Source: Manihot esculenta
Lineage: Eukaryota > Streptophyta > Magnoliopsida > Malpighiales > Euphorbiaceae
Assembly: GCF_001659605.2 (NCBI RefSeq)
Contig: NC_035170.2
Span: 5,146,001-5,210,000 of the forward strand
DNA: 64,000 nucleotides
Reading direction: 5' to 3'
The translations under genes were made by a program, and so were the position numbers. The notes beneath the pieces are model-generated. The model had not been told where the DNA came from. It saw only the letters and a list, made by a program, of their open reading frames with translations, and searched no databases. Shown here piece by piece: positions 26,301 to 37,272 of this stretch. The stretch's first letter is position 1, and every line of letters starts with the position of its first letter.

Positions 26301-29300
26301 AAGAGTTCAACAATGGAGTATTAAACCTCCCAATTCATAACAAATCTGAATATTCTCAACTTCAACTAGAAAATAATGAATTTAGCCACTCATGGTGACT
26401 AAAATACACAAAAGAGATGAAAAGAACGAAAAGAAAGAACAGCTGAAGAGTTTCTGGCGAGGGAGAAGGTGCTGAGTTCCTGATCAGAAGATAGTCCCCT
26501 TGCTGGTTTTGAGACTCCCCTTTTATAGCTGAAGAATTGTCTAGGGTTTTGAAATCCCTTTTTGATTTGATGTTGGACTCCTCTTTTGATGTTGAATTTG
26601 ATTGCAATTGGATTTTCTTGGATGAGAAGTTCTTTCGTGGCTCTTGGATTAGTGTTGGAAGTGATTGGATTGGATTTGGACTTCTGAAAATTCGGATTTC
26701 TGTTTGCTGTCCATTTTCCCGCTCTGCTGTAATTTTCTGCTGTCAAAGTGATTTGCCCAGCAATTTGACCAGTTTCTTCAAGTGATTGGGCAAATCACTA
26801 GGCAAATCGCTTCTCTGTGAGTCAGTCCTCTATGCCTTTGCGAGTGCTTTGGCCAGTGATCTTCGATTGTTTTGGTCAAATCACCTGCCCATATCACTGC
26901 TGTCTGTTGCTTCTGGGTATTTGCTTTAGCTTGATCTGGGCAGTGATTGGAGCAGATTTTTGGGCAAATCACTGGGCAAACCATCCTTTTGTAAATTTTC
27001 TGCACTTTTTCTTCCATTTTCCAAATTCTTCCTTTTCTGTAAAAACAAGATAAAAACCATAAATTAAACTGAAAAATGTGTAAATAAGCAATAAAGAAGA
27101 TAATAAAAATGTGGCTAAATTATGCTTGATCAATTCCCCTTCTGAAAATACAGAACTGGCTAATATTCTTCCCCTGAATTTCAAAGCTGGATCTGCGATT
27201 ACAAAGCTAAAGAATATCATCCTCTGTACATGCATCACTGCCTTCTTATATCTTATCTTCCACAGGCTGCACAGTCCCCTTTATCATCACTTCCCTCCCT
27301 AACAGGCGACAATCCATTGTTCTGTCATTGCCAGCCTGTGGGACAGCAGCCTTGTTTTCAAGGCTGAACTTAGGAAATTGACCCCAGAAATCAATGACAT
27401 CTACCAAGTTGCCTCTTCAACGGGTTTACCCAACTGTTGAACTAAGACTTGATCAAGCTCTTCTATATCCCTAGTGATATTTCTTTACAGAATATCCTCC
27501 TGAACAATGTAAAAGATCATCAATTTCTTTCGAGGGAGCACAAGGAGTGAAGGATGATCTCCCAGTAGTACCCTGTGAAGGTGGGACATTGGAAAAACTT
27601 GGTGGATCTTGAAAGTGGGAGGAAGCTGCAATGATTAGTGACATTGCTAAGTTTCTCCACAATGAGGAATGGCTTGTAAAAACGAGGAGCCAACTTGGGA
27701 TAACCTTTGAAGCTACCGTGCTCTGGCGATAACTTGTGTTAAATTTTAGATTTCTTATGTGCTTGTTGGCTTGAAGGCCATTTAAGATTGAGCTTGGTAC
27801 AAATTATACCTCAATTGTCTTAAGAGTATCGTCTTTGCAAACCTTATGTTCGAATGAATACACTCGTCTCACTGGGAAGAAATCTGTGTGTAGGGTTGGC
27901 CAGTCATAGACCACTTGAAAAGGAGAGTTGCCACTCCCTTGAAGTGTTGTACCAGTGTTTGGCCCAAATAGGAGTTGGGTTACTTTGAAGCAGTGCATCT
28001 CAAATATTGTTTTATGCTTCTATTAAGTACCTTTATCTGACCATTAGATTGGGATTAGTAAGGAGAGCTCATATAAAGCACCCATTGAGTGGAATAATTG
28101 TCCAAAAATGATTGAAAAAAAAAGGTCTTGATCACTTACAATTGATATATGAACTCCATGATGCATAGTAATTGCTTCAACAATAGTTTTTGCAGCAAAA
28201 GGATGACACAATGTGATGAATGAGCATCCTTAGAGAATGTATCATTCACCACAAAAATGTAGTCTGTACCTTGAGATTTTGGCAGCCCTGTGATAGTCAA
28301 TGGAAATGTTATCATACCACGAGCTAATATGTTATCAGACACTATAGTATTAGTATATCTTCATTTCGTTTGGCAATTTAGTCAATGTAATGATATAGTT
28401 CAAGAGTTCAAGTAAATTGACTTGTACTGCATACAATCTACCCATATTTGTATGGTAATTCAAGTCATATTGTCTGTAGATAATTTTATTGCCACTTTTC
28501 TTTTCATCATAATTTTTTTTTTCTTTTGTAACGAGAGATGGCTATAGAAATGCAGTTGTTTGACAGAGGATGAACTGAACTTCTATTTTATTGTGTGTTC
28601 TGCATCATAATGGTTGATTTGTAATGGCCTCCTTCACTTGTTGATATGACCCAAATCACAGGTCCACTTCAATTGTTAAAAACTTATGTTAGGTACGTAA
28701 ATAGGACATTGAAAACATCCATGGATCTTAAGAAAAATTCACCATTTGTTATTTGAAATGGGGTGAGATTGAGAATCCATGGATTGTAACAAATCAATAG
28801 TTCTTTGGAAATCTCTCGAAATGGTGAACTTGAAGTCTTAACTATGGAATGGTTTCATGTGAGATCCTCATTTTAATTTTATGAGGGATTTATGAGCCCT
28901 TTTTTCGATAAATGTGGCTTTATTCTATGGAGTTGGGTTGTCTATCAAACAAGAAAAATTGTTCCAAATATATTGATTCGAATGCCTGGATTTTAATTCC
29001 ATGGATTGTAGAGAAAAGAGTTTTATAGTTTTAGGAAGGTGGCTTACCTACATAGGTAATTAGGCATGTAGTTGGAGTGTACAAAAAATTCATCTATGCT
29101 TATGATATGGATATTAGTTTCTCTGCGGCATGTTCTTCAAATACTGAAGTGGTTATAGATAAGATTTGAGAAATGTATAATTTTTTTATCCAAATTTGGA
29201 ACCTGATTTGGTAAATGAACGCAACAATATCAATTTTCCTGTTGCCACAAAACAGCAGGAGGTTTTCTTCTTCTTCTTCCCCGTGTTCTTACATTTTCAA

Positions 29301-29694
29301 AAAGCAATATCAGAACATGCAAAAGCTTCTTCATGGTCATTGTCACCATCTTATTCTCATTTTGTTTCTCCTATTCTAAAATGAAGTTGGGTTTTGTGTG
29401 CAGCAAGGATATTGCAAAGGTGAAGGATGATCAAGAATGGGAGATAATTGAGACGAGAAAAGCATTATCCAGAACAGGGCCTGTAGAAGCATACAATCCC
29501 AAGAAGACTACATTGGAAGAGGAGTTAAAGGTGTCGTGATTAAATTTAGCATATACCTCTAATCAGTACACTCGAGGGCGTTGTAGCTAATTTTCATTGA
29601 TGTGTTGTTATTACAGGCTTTGCAACAGAAAGTGGACATAAACAACTACGAGTACAAAAGAATTCCAAAACCAAATGAAGACAAGTCTGGCTAG
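14381..29694 (+). CDS. COX16: Cytochrome c oxidase assembly protein COX16, mitochondrial
   Basis: Three coding exons, 14381-14571, 29404-29530 and 29617-29694, join in phase to 131 residues plus stop. COX16 is a small single-pass inner-membrane protein needed for complex IV assembly (copper delivery and COX2 maturation in yeast and human). Visible features: a polar N-terminus, [18 protein letters not shown] before the single membrane segment (about residues 40-62), then [33 protein letters not shown] and the C-terminal [13 protein letters not shown], as in plant COX16. The start codon is the first Met of the plant-type N-terminus; an acceptor at 14336-14337 implies an upstream untranslated exon, perhaps ending at 13140. 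The intron 14572-29403 is 14.8 kb because of nested retrotransposons. All splice sites are canonical, so the gene may still be expressed. Confidence 0.92.
14804..14920 (-). mobile_element. Old chromovirus LTR, left part (split by the Athila insertion)
   Basis: Read on the minus strand together with 27133-27304, this forms a short LTR of about 290 bp: it begins TGTTAGGGAGGG at 27304, carries a GATATAAGAAGG TATA-like stretch and ends near TGTATTCA at 14804. The Athila element with its ATTCC duplication sits inside it. The exact outer end is uncertain. Confidence 0.5.
14926..16447 (-). repeat. Athila 3' LTR (left copy)
   Basis: Starts TGATAGGCGG and ends GCTTGATCA in plus coordinates. It is the same length as the copy at 25611-27132; visible differences lie in the phrases CAAGTTTAAATT, GGATTTCCTTGG and ATCACTGGGC. 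It contains a TATAAAAGGGG box on the minus strand near 15832-15842. Confidence 0.95.
16448..16464 (-). other. Polypurine tract of the Athila element
   Basis: Read on the minus strand, AGGTGTGGGGGTATTT lies directly before the 3' LTR, the position and G-rich composition of the plus-strand priming site. The same sequence occurs at the equivalent place in the second element (53941-53957). Confidence 0.75.
16782..17035. repeat. 127-bp tandem duplication in the Athila 3' UTR
   Basis: Two copies start at 16782 and 16909 (period 127 bp), each with the conserved core TTTTTACGCGATTGTGTACA followed by GGGTGATACACCCCCGGTTAC. The core can fold (GGGTG...CACCC). The same two-copy arrangement is present in the related element at 54249-54490 with a 129-bp period, so it is a family trait. 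Confidence 0.85.
17609..19480 (-). pseudogene. Athila env-position ORF, one in-frame TAG
   Basis: Starts at 19480. A 434-codon frame ends at a TAG (18176-18178), then continues in the same frame for 188 codons to a stop at 17609. Residues 20-130 are Pro/Ser/Thr/Asp-rich; about 130-245 is a degenerate repeat of D-x-P-[ST] units (18735-19110). A globular part follows ([38 protein letters not shown]). After the stop come more globular sequence, an R-rich stretch ([12 protein letters not shown]) and an acidic coiled-coil-like end ([19 protein letters not shown]). It sits where Athila elements carry their extra, envelope-like ORF. No clear signal peptide or membrane helix is visible, so an envelope role is not supported by the sequence alone. 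Confidence 0.75.
18735..19110 (-). repeat. Minisatellite inside the env-position ORF
   Basis: A run of 12-bp and 15-bp related units in plus orientation (GGGCACATCGCTT, GGGCAAATCGCT, GGGCATATCAG and variants) encodes, on the minus strand, degenerate D-[VLMTA]-P-[ST]-D repeats. It is derived from the same word that is scattered through the rest of the element. Confidence 0.8.
19982..25558 (-). CDS. Athila gag-pol polyprotein (1858 aa, intact)
   Basis: A single open frame from ATG at 25558 to a stop at 19982, 52 bp after the LTR. Approximate residue positions: gag capsid-like domain 140-316; zinc knuckle near 361-377 with a CGIC...H...C pattern; aspartic protease near 684 (DLGASIN); reverse transcriptase 1000-1180 with FMDD at about 1139; RNase H from about 1288 ([15 protein letters not shown]) to 1398 (DHLSR); integrase HHCC zinc motif about 1495-1532; integrase core with Asp (DFMG) near 1560, Asp (SDRGTHF) near 1622 and Glu (GLAEVSN) near 1659. 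No stop or frameshift interrupts it and all catalytic motifs are present. Disordered linkers contain the SDLP tetrapeptide encoded by the dispersed GGGCAAATCACT word. Confidence 0.95.
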   Translation of the reverse strand: MTRSGRKDTLLYDPEIEKTAKSLRKQANLRNQASRPSSSATPPHRPPTAPAEEISAPAETSITAPATAEFLPETEFLVMAENPAMAAPPAAHVEAENQARNMPIQAPQPRERTLGELAEPAGDLAPLCIAYPPLTAPFELKTGLIHLLPKFRGLENEDPHKHLKAFHVVCSTLRPQGIPEEDIKLRAFPFSLNDYAKEWLFYLPPGTITSWTDMVRAFLKKFFPTSKAIGIRREISGIRQKHSEGLYEYWERFKKLCTSCPQHDISDQSLIEYFYGGLLPSERKFIDAACGGSTERKSPREMRDLISTMAAASQQFGDQELPTRNVNEVSNSTLSSQLSELTNAVRSLVVSQAQQVQQIQQPKTCGICANNHPTDLCPSLQEEDQQVNAVGGFNGQRRYDSYANTYNPGWRDHPNFSYARGQQYPSYQQRNQAHAAPQNSNASLEEIVKNLANTVQNLEKQMGQMASSLNKIESQGKLPSQTEINPRQNASAITLRSGKELQDNRAEKVQKQGMEEILPESDQGSDLPSLLVETDPIAGQTKLSSSDLPNSPEKADSDLPKSTDQAESSQRQKQQPMEKFKVPPPFPKRFARSQKEKEEKEIFETLRKVEINIPLLDAVKQIPRYAKFLKELCTNRRKLAEREKVSVGECVSAVIQRKLLVKCKDRGMFAVSCKIGNVGIKKAMCDLGASINVMPLSIFNLLNAGTLKGTIIMIQLADRSIVYPKGVLEDVLVQVDQLVFPADFYVIDMEEDKSNTTSDILLGRPFLSTARTKIDVHDGTLTMEFEGEVIKFNVYDAMKFPNDVSHVYGLDVIDNLSQEVFYFDQENLLYEGLCRKGKVDSNISEEDKIADCCNLLDVGDLPSDLPRTPENLLKSPLKSDSRQTENQQTEKAPELKPLPNHLKYAYLGAGNTLPVIISNQLSQEEEEKLLDVLRRHKKAIGWTLEDIKGISPSTCMHRILMEDECKPVREAQRRLNPPMMEVVKKEIVKLLDIGVIYPISDSKWVSPIHVVPKKTGITIVPNSEGELVPTRVQNGWRVCMDYRKLNTATRKDHFPLPFMDQMLERLAGKSHYYLLDGYSGFYQIPVAPEDQEKTTFTCPFGTFAFRRMPFGLCNAPATFQRCMMSIFSDYVERIIEVFMDDFTVYGNSFHECLANLEKILQRCLETNLVLNYEKCHFMVSHGLILGHIVSAKGIEVDKAKIDTIKNLPYPTSIREIRSFLGHAGFYRRFIKDFSKITQPLCRSLQQDVPFNFDDSCKSAFDLIKSLLISAPVIQPPDWTLPFEIMCDASNFAIGAVLGQRIGNSPHVIHYASRTLDVAQCNYSTTEKELLAVVFALEKFRPYLLGTKVIIYSDHAALRYLIKKKESKPRLVRWILLLQEFDLEIRDKKGKENLVADHLSRILTEMETCPINETFPDKHLFAVQEEEPWYADIVNFLAIGDLPTDLPKHIRDKIKKEARYYVWDEPYLWKHCADQVIRRCIPNHEITSVLTFCHSYSCGGHFGPRKTALKVLESGLFWPNIFRDAYLFCRSCARCQQTGNLGKRSEMPQAPIMVCEIFDIWGIDFMGPFPPSFGNTYILLAVDYVSKWIEAKATRADDAKTVGDFVKSHIFSRFGLPKAIISDRGTHFCNKVVETLLKKHHVIHRTSTAYHPQTNGLAEVSNREIKSILEKTVCPNRKDWSTRLNDALWAYRTAYKTPIGMSPYRLIYGKACHLPVELEHKAYWAVKSCNLDEKEAGVHRKLQIQELEEIRRDAYEASWDYKARTKAFHDKHISRKHFQVGDKVLLFDSRFKLFPGKLRSRWIGPFLVEHIYPHGAVDIRSSQTSKVFKVNGHRLKRFYEGFTVHVVEEVPLDPPSQDC
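25588..25605 (-). other. Primer binding site (tRNA-Asp)
   Basis: The minus-strand sequence TGGCGCCGTTGCCGGGGA lies five bases inside the 5' LTR. It is complementary to the 3' end, including CCA, of plant tRNA-Asp, the primer commonly reported for Athila-lineage elements. Confidence 0.85.
25611..27132 (-). repeat. Athila 5' LTR (right copy, promoter-bearing)
   Basis: 1522 bp, TG...CA ends, partner of 14926-16447. As the upstream LTR for the minus-strand element it carries the active-position promoter: a TATAAAAGGGG box with its TATAAA at 26522-26527. The outer end abuts the ATTCC duplication at 27133. Confidence 0.95.
26516..26527 (-). promoter_or_regulatory. TATA box in the Athila 5' LTR
   Basis: The minus-strand sequence TATAAAAGGGG is a near-perfect plant TATA box, conserved in both LTRs and, as TATATAAGGG, in the related LTR near 53391-53400. 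Transcription would start about 30 bp downstream, toward lower coordinates. Confidence 0.65.
27133..28345 (-). pseudogene. Old chromovirus (Gypsy) remnant: integrase end, chromodomain region and LTR part
   Basis: On the minus strand, in several frames with stops: an integrase stretch ([17 protein letters not shown] near 28290-28240; a [12 protein letters not shown] block near 27920); a C-terminal [10 protein letters not shown] block near 27690; then a chromodomain-like end (GKPVEEATW near 27410), immediately followed by the LTR start TGTTAGGGAGGG at 27304. This order is typical of chromoviruses. It is the host site of the Athila insertion and is clearly older. Confidence 0.7.
28346..29403 (+). 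other. Remaining COX16 intron sequence
   Basis: No convincing coding signal. The 3' end is a good plant acceptor (GGGTTTTGTGTGCAG at 29389-29403) preceding COX16 exon 2. Confidence 0.6.
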
Positions 29695-29859
29695 TCTCTG
29701 GAATCAAGTCAAGTCTCGGCTGTCTCTGGCTCATTTCTAGCTTCACCATAGATGTAATAATACCGTCCAGTTTTGTGCTAACTTGATGTAGTTAATAATA
29801 AGTTGTAATTACATTCAAAACACAACTGTTAGTGAACTGTTTTGTCTTAGTTTTACATG

Positions 29860-31100
29860 CGAGCACAGCATAACCACCCACCCATGTTTGATTTCCACCA
29901 GTATCTATCATAAATGAAGAGCATCACAATTTACAAGTATATTTTCAGAGTATACTTTTGTAGTGAATTTCCAACTTGCAAAATTAGCATGCAGTTTTGT
30001 TACAACATCAAACCCCTCCCGCCTGTCTCCCTCCAAAAGATGTCAATAAATCCGAACTGGTTTAATAAATTTAATATTTAAATTTATTTCAAATGGATTC
30101 ACTCAACACATTCTTGATATACAAAATTCCAACCCAGCATAAATATTATTTATAAAATTTGAACCCATTAAACTAGCCTTATTAAAATTTGATCAAGTCG
30201 AATAGCAGCAAAATTCAACCCGTAAACGTGTAGTGTTTTTCAACTTGGTCTGACAGAACAGAGTAGGCTGTTCTTTTTTCTTTTTTTTTCCAGACCAATA
30301 GTAAGCTGTGTTTCTTGATAGCTTTGAAGGTCTGGGGCAGACTACCAGACAAGGACAAAGGATCAGAATTAGTATTAAGCTTGAAGTAAATATGTGGCAT
30401 CCAACACATGGGCCACACCGATAACGTTGATTAGAGAATGTTATGACAAAATTCTACTGCAAAAGCTAATATACCAAAGAAAAGGGAAATCATACGCTGC
30501 TTTATGATGTTTTCATTCTTTTTCTCTTACTTCTTTGATGAGCTTTCACACTTTAGAAAGCTTGCAATCAAACTGCTTTTCTTCCCAGTAGCTTTCTTTT
30601 ACTGTTAAGACAATTAAAAACGGCTCGGTTCAGAGAGGGCCATATTTATTAACCCCACAAGGTCAAGTACTACTCAGAAACTGCCAATAAATTATTAGGA
30701 TAAAGAACAACATATATTAACCATCCTTTGGAAAAAAAAAAAAAAATTCAATTCTACAGTTCCTTCTTTTTTTTTTCAACCAAAATAAAAACAAAATTAT
30801 CTGCAAAACTAAGATAAACAACCCAAGTTGCTACAAGACCATTCAAGTTCCTTCCTACCAAATCTTTCTATGCTCTTTCAACTTACCATGTCTCAGAAAA
30901 ATACAAATAAGATAAATGTTTCTATAAATCTTTATCTCCTTTTGTTTGCTGAAAAGATGTAGGAATAAGAGAAATGAATTTAAATCTAAGAAAGGATACA
31001 TTTCATTATGCAGTAACCAAGAAAACGAGAAACCTTCAACCCTCTATTTCCCTCTTCCTCAGCAATTAAAGATCCAAGGGCCAATAGGAAACTAGACTTC
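29860..31100 (-). repeat. Duplicated copy of part of the WAV3-like intron 1
   Basis: Collinear, same-orientation, imperfect match to 35330-36590. Shared phrases include ACCCCTCCCGCC, CTCCCTCCAAAAGATG, GCTGCTTTATGATGTTT, TTACTCAGAAACTGCCAA and CCTCTTCCTCAGCAATTAAA. An extra AT-rich stretch of about 180 bp (about 30049-30228) is absent from the WAV3 copy and is probably a later insertion. It carries no coding exon. Confidence 0.75.
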
Positions 31101-31109
31101 CCAATTCGT

Positions 31110-32190
31110 TGGCGTTTCAGATTGTGGTTCTACTTTTCTTCTTCCTCTCATGGAGACCAATCCATGACTATTGTGTGATGCATAACCTCCTTATGATGCC
31201 AAAACTTAAATTCAAGAAAAATAGAAGGATATACCCAGATAGCTATAGAATCAAACGGACGGTTCATAATTCTGGTAGCAGTATGCTAGTGAAAATGTAA
31301 ACCAGAGCGGCAAAGGCAGATGAAAAAAATGTTGATGATGTTCAAGAATAGGCAGTAAAACAGCATCTGAATAGAAAAGGCATTGAAGACAAATGGAGTA
31401 ATAGCGTAACAAATGATATCCCCTCTAATCATACCAGAGGATATCAACTAAAAAGCATAAGCTTAAGTTTATAATTGCATGCTATTTTCTCATTCTGTCA
31501 CTATACCTTAAGTTTAGAAAAAGATAAAAATAGATATAAAAAAGAATCTAAAATTGGAAACCTTGTATGAGAAAACAAAGAACACAAATACAAACAAATA
31601 TTTGATTTCACAAAACTAAGGTGATTGGCAGAAACCAAGATACCTTAGAGGTGGCCATTTCCTCTTGGAAATAGCCACAAGGTCCTTTCTTGGGTTTGGG
31701 TGCACGTAGAAAAACATAATTTAGGCATGAAGCATCATGAGAAAACAAATCCATCCAGCAGCATCTTCTGAATACTTGTTCCCAACCATAATAACATAAT
31801 TTCAGAGCATTTGCAGAAAAATCATATGAATAAAATAAAAATAAATTACCTTAAACTGATCATTGTGAATTAAAATAGTGGAGTGTGAAAATGTAGAAGA
31901 CCTGTAAGTTGCAAACAATTAAATGTCAAAGAAAGGGCTAATCACTGGCAAGGCCAGAGTTCATCCATAACCATTTGGATGCTCTTATTGCATATGTTTA
32001 ATGCTGGAGATCAAAGCTAAATAGGTCAGGTTTTTCATTAAATTCTATCCATAGTGAGGATCTGGATGCAAGTGATTAATTCAGCAATATCAACAATTGA
32101 CGCTTTCTCCCAACTGATTCAAAGACCAGAAAGATTAAAGTTTTCTTGAGTCGATCAAATAGCTTCTGCCAAGTCAGTTTATTTTCATCC
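31110..32190 (-). pseudogene. EDR2-like pseudogene fragment
   Basis: Matches the EDR2-like gene between about 1394 and 4035 with large internal deletions. Recognisable exon copies on the minus strand: exon 3 near 31914-31860 (VFYIFTLHY, 2 bp shorter than in the intact gene, so frameshifted); exon 4 near 31790-31745 (SEDAAGWI); exon 5 near 31705-31645 (NPRKDLVAISKRKWPPLR). Exons 1, 2 and 6-8 are missing. It joins the WAV3-intron copy directly, forming a chimeric duplicated block. Confidence 0.8.
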
Positions 32191-32199
32191 ACTAGCTAA

Positions 32200-32773
32200 A
32201 AGCAGTTAGTTATTTATGCTTTGGATTCTACTACAAATAGTTCTTTGGAAGAAGAATTCTCTGAGAACTTCAGAACTCAGAACCTGAGCAAACAAATATC
32301 AAAATTTGATGCAAATAAAGTCATCTCATATTCCACATTCTTAAACTGAATTCTCTCATGAATTACTAGATTGGCAACATTATCAGACTGTAAAGTGAAA
32401 CTTAAAATAGCATAATTCTGCAAAAGAATTGAGAGAGGTAAAACTATATTAGGAAAAAACTTGATCCCAACCATTTCCACAATTACAAACTTATACCCAT
32501 TTCTCCCAGAGAAATACCATTTCTCCTTATGTACATCACCCCCAGCAACACAAACAAATGGAAAGTCTTGAATCTACTACCTAGTGTTTCTTTTTTTACC
32601 TCCAAATATATCCCTTCCCCTTTTCCCGAATTTTATTCATTTACACACGTGAAACAACCAAAATCACTATAAAAATACCTTCTTCTTATCTCTCTTCTTT
32701 ACCCCAAATAACATTTGAAACAAAAGAAAGAAGAGAGAGGGAAGCGTGCTCAAAGAAGCAAGATCATACAAAG
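32200..32773 (-). other. WAV3-like 3' flank / 3' UTR
   Basis: No gene seen. The part adjoining the stop at 32774 is presumably the 3' UTR of the WAV3-like gene; the rest is AT-rich. Confidence 0.5.
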
Positions 32774-35700
32774 TCACCTTGGATTTGGCTGTGATCCAAA
32801 TGACCATAATGGTTGGACAAGCCTCTGAGCTGATGGACTACCAAGTAACATAGCCTGAGATCGAGTAAGCATCTCAGTCATTGATGGGGTTTGATAGGCC
32901 TGAACAAGACTTGAACCATCAGTTGAGTCTCCTCTTGCTGTTGCTCTTTGCCATGAATGTGAGCTCAGTCCTGAAAGAATATAAGCTCTACCAGATGCCT
33001 CATAAACATGCCTACTTGCCATCCTCTCTTGCATCTCCTTAAGCTCTGCATCTAATGCAATGCATAATCGATCATGGGATTTAGCTGATATAGTTTCTGA
33101 CAACACCCTTCTGCAATTTTCTAGGATAGAAACTGCACCAGGCAGATCTCCCTGCTCAGCTGCAGTTCTTGCCTGTGACATTGCCTCAGCTGCTTGAAGT
33201 CTGTTGCGTTGCCTATCGACTTCAATTGACACTGCTGCTTCCTCACACATTTCAGGTCTCTCAAGCATAACTTCTTCAGTTTCTAATGTTGTCATTTCTT
33301 TAGTTAAAGGATCTTTGAAAACACATCTCACCTTTATGAGTGATGTTTGATTTCCAGGAGAGACAGCTGGAACATTGACTGAAACCAGGAAATCCCTCTC
33401 TTCATCAGCATACAAATCTCCGACATCAATAAACCCTGTGCGTGCATCAGCCATCACCCGACTTGGGTAACTTCCTGCTTTCAGTGATCCAAGGTGAATA
33501 CTTGGGTGCACACATTCCACTCCCACCTGCAGTTCCTGCACTACGACACTTAGAAGTCCTCCAATGCATTGTGCAAATGCATCCTGGATTACAGCTTCAG
33601 TCTCAATGAAAGAAAAGGTGCCCCCAGAAATTTCTGAAATTGAATGCATTGATGAAGCATCATGGTCTGCACCAAAGCCAAAAGCATGCACTGGAATCTG
33701 GAAGCCTGCAGTGTCACCACCATGAATAGACAAAGGGAGGAGCAACTGGTAATTTCGCTGATGTTGGTTACCACCAGCACCACTGACAGTATAAGTATCC
33801 TGCCCATCTGATAGCAGTATTATACTTGCTACAGGATTCTTTTCCTTTCGGTCTTCCATTACCTTTGCTCCCTTTCTCAGGCCTTCAGCAATGTTAGTTC
33901 CACCATTTGCAACCAAAGAATTCACAGCTTGAAGTGCCTGCTGCCTGCCTGTATCAGACATTTTACGGAGAGGGAAGAGGCGGCGGGCAGTGGAAGAAAA
34001 GGCAACAACTGAGAGCCTGTCATTGGAGCCAAGGTTCTGTATTACGAAACCCATGGCTCGTTTTAGCAATGCTAACTTCGTACCTGCCATGCTACCACTG
34101 ATGTCAAGCACTGTGACTAGGTCAACTGGGGCACGAGGTGTTTGCGATAGTTGAGGCAAGTTAGCAGGGTTTCTTATTGGATCTTGTCTTACAATTGTAG
34201 CAGCAGCTTTGAGATTGACCAAGACAGTGAAGTTATCATACGACTTGGATTTGGATGCAGCTGAAACTTCTGGGTACGTCTTGATTTCTATAGTTCTAGC
34301 AAAATTGTGATCTGCAGCATTTTTATTATCAGTAGAATTTCTATCAGCGAACACAGGTTGGAGATCTAATGATTCATCATCATCATATACACTTGGCTCA
34401 GGGGCCTGAAGTAATGGGACAATGTGCCTTCGATTCATATCTCGACGAGGAGGAGGCAACCTGCGGACTACAGTCATCAAAGCATCATTATGAGGCCAAC
34501 CTACTGCATTGATGGGTGCTCTGCCAGGAACAGGGTCCAAACTGGGAGCCTGCAAGGGGATTTCCTTCCATTTTGCTCGGCAAACTGGACAAATTTGGTT
34601 TCCATGTTTCACATTTGAAGTGATGCAGTGGAAATGGAAGGAATGTGAGCACTCTGCAGTAAAAATAGCATGGCCACCTCCTTGTTTCATCTTGGTCAGG
34701 CATATTGAGCAGGTTTGCTGAATGTGCAAAACAAAAAAGACAACAAGGAATTAATACCAGATAAAAGTTAGAATGTCATATGTTCTCACAGTATATTCAG
34801 GATTAATAGCATAATTGATAAAATATCATACAGTAAATCACATAGAAAACCAACATGAGCATGCAGATCTCCTGCATGGTTCACCAAAAAAACTCATAGA
34901 AAACGTTCATTTTGTAAAAGAATAAAATCACATACAGTAAATCCAGAGAACATCAGATACTAACTGTTAATCAAATTCAGTATTTTATCTCAACAGTATT
35001 GCAAACGCCAATCACAGGATAATCGAAACTAGAGAAGCACTTGATCTGAAAGCATGAAAAATTAAATCTACAGGCCTAAGGAAAAGCTTACAACCACATG
35101 GCAGACCAACAAACACTTACCAACATTTAACACACTGGATTAGTGGATAGGATCTCAGATTGAGCAGTTAGTTTTTTATGAATCTCCAATAGTTTGCATA
35201 TAAATTGGTGAATGGCTGCTCGAGTGAGCATAATTTGGAGAAAACTATTTCTCATATTATAATCTAGAAACAAAGCAGTATAGGCTTACTTACTCTTCAA
35301 CCCACCACATACTTTTAATCAGATTATTATATTTCTACAGCAGCATCTAGCATAAATTACGAGCATCACAAAACACATATCAGTGTACGTCCTGGGCCAA
35401 CTAAGGCAGTGCAGTAAAATTTTGTAGGCAATTCTCAATGGTTTACAAAATTAGCATGCATCCTTCTTACAACTCCTCACCCCTCCCGCCCTCTCTCGGT
35501 CTCCCTCCAAAAGATGACAATAAACTAGTTGTCTCATAGTATTATTTCAACTTGGCGGGTCTGGGCCAGGCCACCAGACCGGGATAAGGGATCAGTGTTA
35601 AGCTTGAAAGAAGTAAATGTTAGGTATCCAACATGTGGGGCACAGCAGATAATGTGAAGTTAAAAATAAAGGAATGACTTTGAAAAGTTATCAAACAATT

Positions 35701-37272
35701 ATCTTGTGATACAGATGAGAGAGACATCTCAATGCAAATAGGGTGAAAAATGCAAAAGCCATATATCAAAGAAAGAGAAATGATGTACTGCTTTATGATG
35801 TTTCCTTTATTTTCTTTACTTCTTTGATGAAGTTCCACACCTAAAAGGCGTGCAATCAAACACTCAAAAACAGCTCAAGCCACCACAGAAGCTGCTTTTC
35901 TTCCCTCCAAGGGAAAGAGGAAACTAGTAGTTTTATTTTACTGTTAAGGCAATTGAAAATGGTTTATTTGCCCCACCAGGTCAAAGAGTGGGAAGCAAAA
36001 CGACATCATACAAGCAGTTAAATAATTCAAGTATTACTCAGAAACTGCCAAAACTGCCAATAAAATATTAAATTAAAGAACATTTTGAACCATTCAATTC
36101 TAAAATTCCTTGTTTTTATTATTTTCTTCTTCTTCTCTCTGCCTAAACATGATTTTGAAGCAAAATTATGAAGGAATATTCAGAGTTAAGAGTAATAATA
36201 GATTCTATATAATAATTTGAAAACTAAAATCAACAAGAACCCTAAGTGGATACAAGATCATTCAACTTCCTAGCAAATCTCTGGCCAAGGATGAAATAAA
36301 GTGGTTACAGCGGGGAAAAAGGAAATTTCTTTGCTCTTTCAACTGTCCATGTCAGAGAAAAATACAAAGAAGATAAATTCTATAAATTTTAAGCACCTTT
36401 TGTTCGCTGAAAAAGATGTTGGAATAGGAAAAGTAAATTAAAATTAGATTTCCTTGCTCAGTAATCAAGAAAAGGAAAAACCTGCCCTCTCAAATGATAG
36501 AAATACAATAAGTTGGCTACCTTTACCCTCTCTTCTCCTCTTCCTCAGCAATTAAAGGCCCAACAGCCAACAGGAAACTAGAATGCCATCACCCAAAATT
36601 ACATACAAGCTCTAGTAATAACATAATCAATAAGTAAGAATATAACATTTAATTCAATTCAGCTGAATCCAATTCTTTTACTCTTTGAATCAGATGAAAA
36701 TGAAACTTACAGAACTTCAATTACTTTATTAGCCCCACCACCCGCCGGACCCAAAAAAAAAAAGAGAAAAATAAAATCTAGTGGCTGAGCAAACCAAGAT
36801 TCTAAACCAGCTATTCATCCAAGATTAACACAAAACTGAGAAAATCGAACTATCATAAATCCCAACATCAAAACTATCAACACCCATGAACCAGAAGAGG
36901 CAGAACATGAAAACCCCAACATCCGAGAATCCATTTCCCTTTCTTTACCTTAATCTCAACTCAGAAATAACAAAACCCATGAAAAAGCAGAAGCAGAACA
37001 CCAAAAATAGAAGTATATTCAACTAAGAATAGGTGTAAAATGAGGAGAAAAGCACAAACCTTTGATGATTTGCTTCCACTCTTGGACAACCTCAGACCAT
37101 GTGAAGATGGTGTAGGCGTCATTGGCCTTGAGTCCCAGTTTGTAGGTGAAAGCAAAGCAGCATCAGAGAGTCTCTCACTTGAAGCTGGTGGCGAGTCCTC
37201 TAGAGTTCTTGGTACATAAGAACAAAGATTTAAACCTAAAGCTAACTTTGCTTTTCTCCATTTACTTCCCAT
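32774..37272 (-). CDS. WAV3: WAV3-like E3 ubiquitin ligase (RING + vWA), 718 aa
   Basis: Two coding exons, 37272-37060 and 34717-32774, joined in phase (71 + 647 residues). The N-terminus (MGSKWRKAKLALGLNLC) is Ser/Pro-rich and family-typical. The RING finger spans about residues 74-121: CSIC, then AECSHSFHFHC and CPVC. A von Willebrand A domain (about 265-450) carries the metal-site motif DISGS in TVLDISGSMAGTKLALLK, followed by LLSDGQDTYT. The C-terminal part (450-718) has a Vint-type region and a helical AAEAMSQARTAAEQGDLPGA stretch. Arabidopsis WAV3 and relatives are RING E3 ligases that control root gravitropism and wavy growth. The 2.3-kb intron 1 (34718-37059) was partly duplicated to 29860-31100. 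A (GA)n tract lies at 37707-37721, upstream of the start. Which of the four Arabidopsis paralogues it matches best is open. Confidence 0.95.

Larger units (their letters stand above)
14926..27132 (-). mobile_element. Complete young Athila-type Ty3/Gypsy retrotransposon (12.2 kb)
   Basis: Two LTRs of identical length (1522 bp) and nearly identical sequence; I count three substitutions by eye. They are flanked by a perfect 5-bp target duplication ATTCC (14921-14925 and 27133-27137). LTR ends are TG...CA. Inside, in minus-strand order: a primer binding site matching the tRNA-Asp 3' end, an uninterrupted gag-pol frame, a spacer, an env-position ORF with one stop, a 3' UTR with a 127-bp tandem duplication, and a G-rich polypurine tract next to the 3' LTR. 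Domain order (protease, RT, RNase H, integrase), lack of a chromodomain and the extra ORF after pol indicate the Athila lineage. It lies antisense to COX16. Confidence 0.95.
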
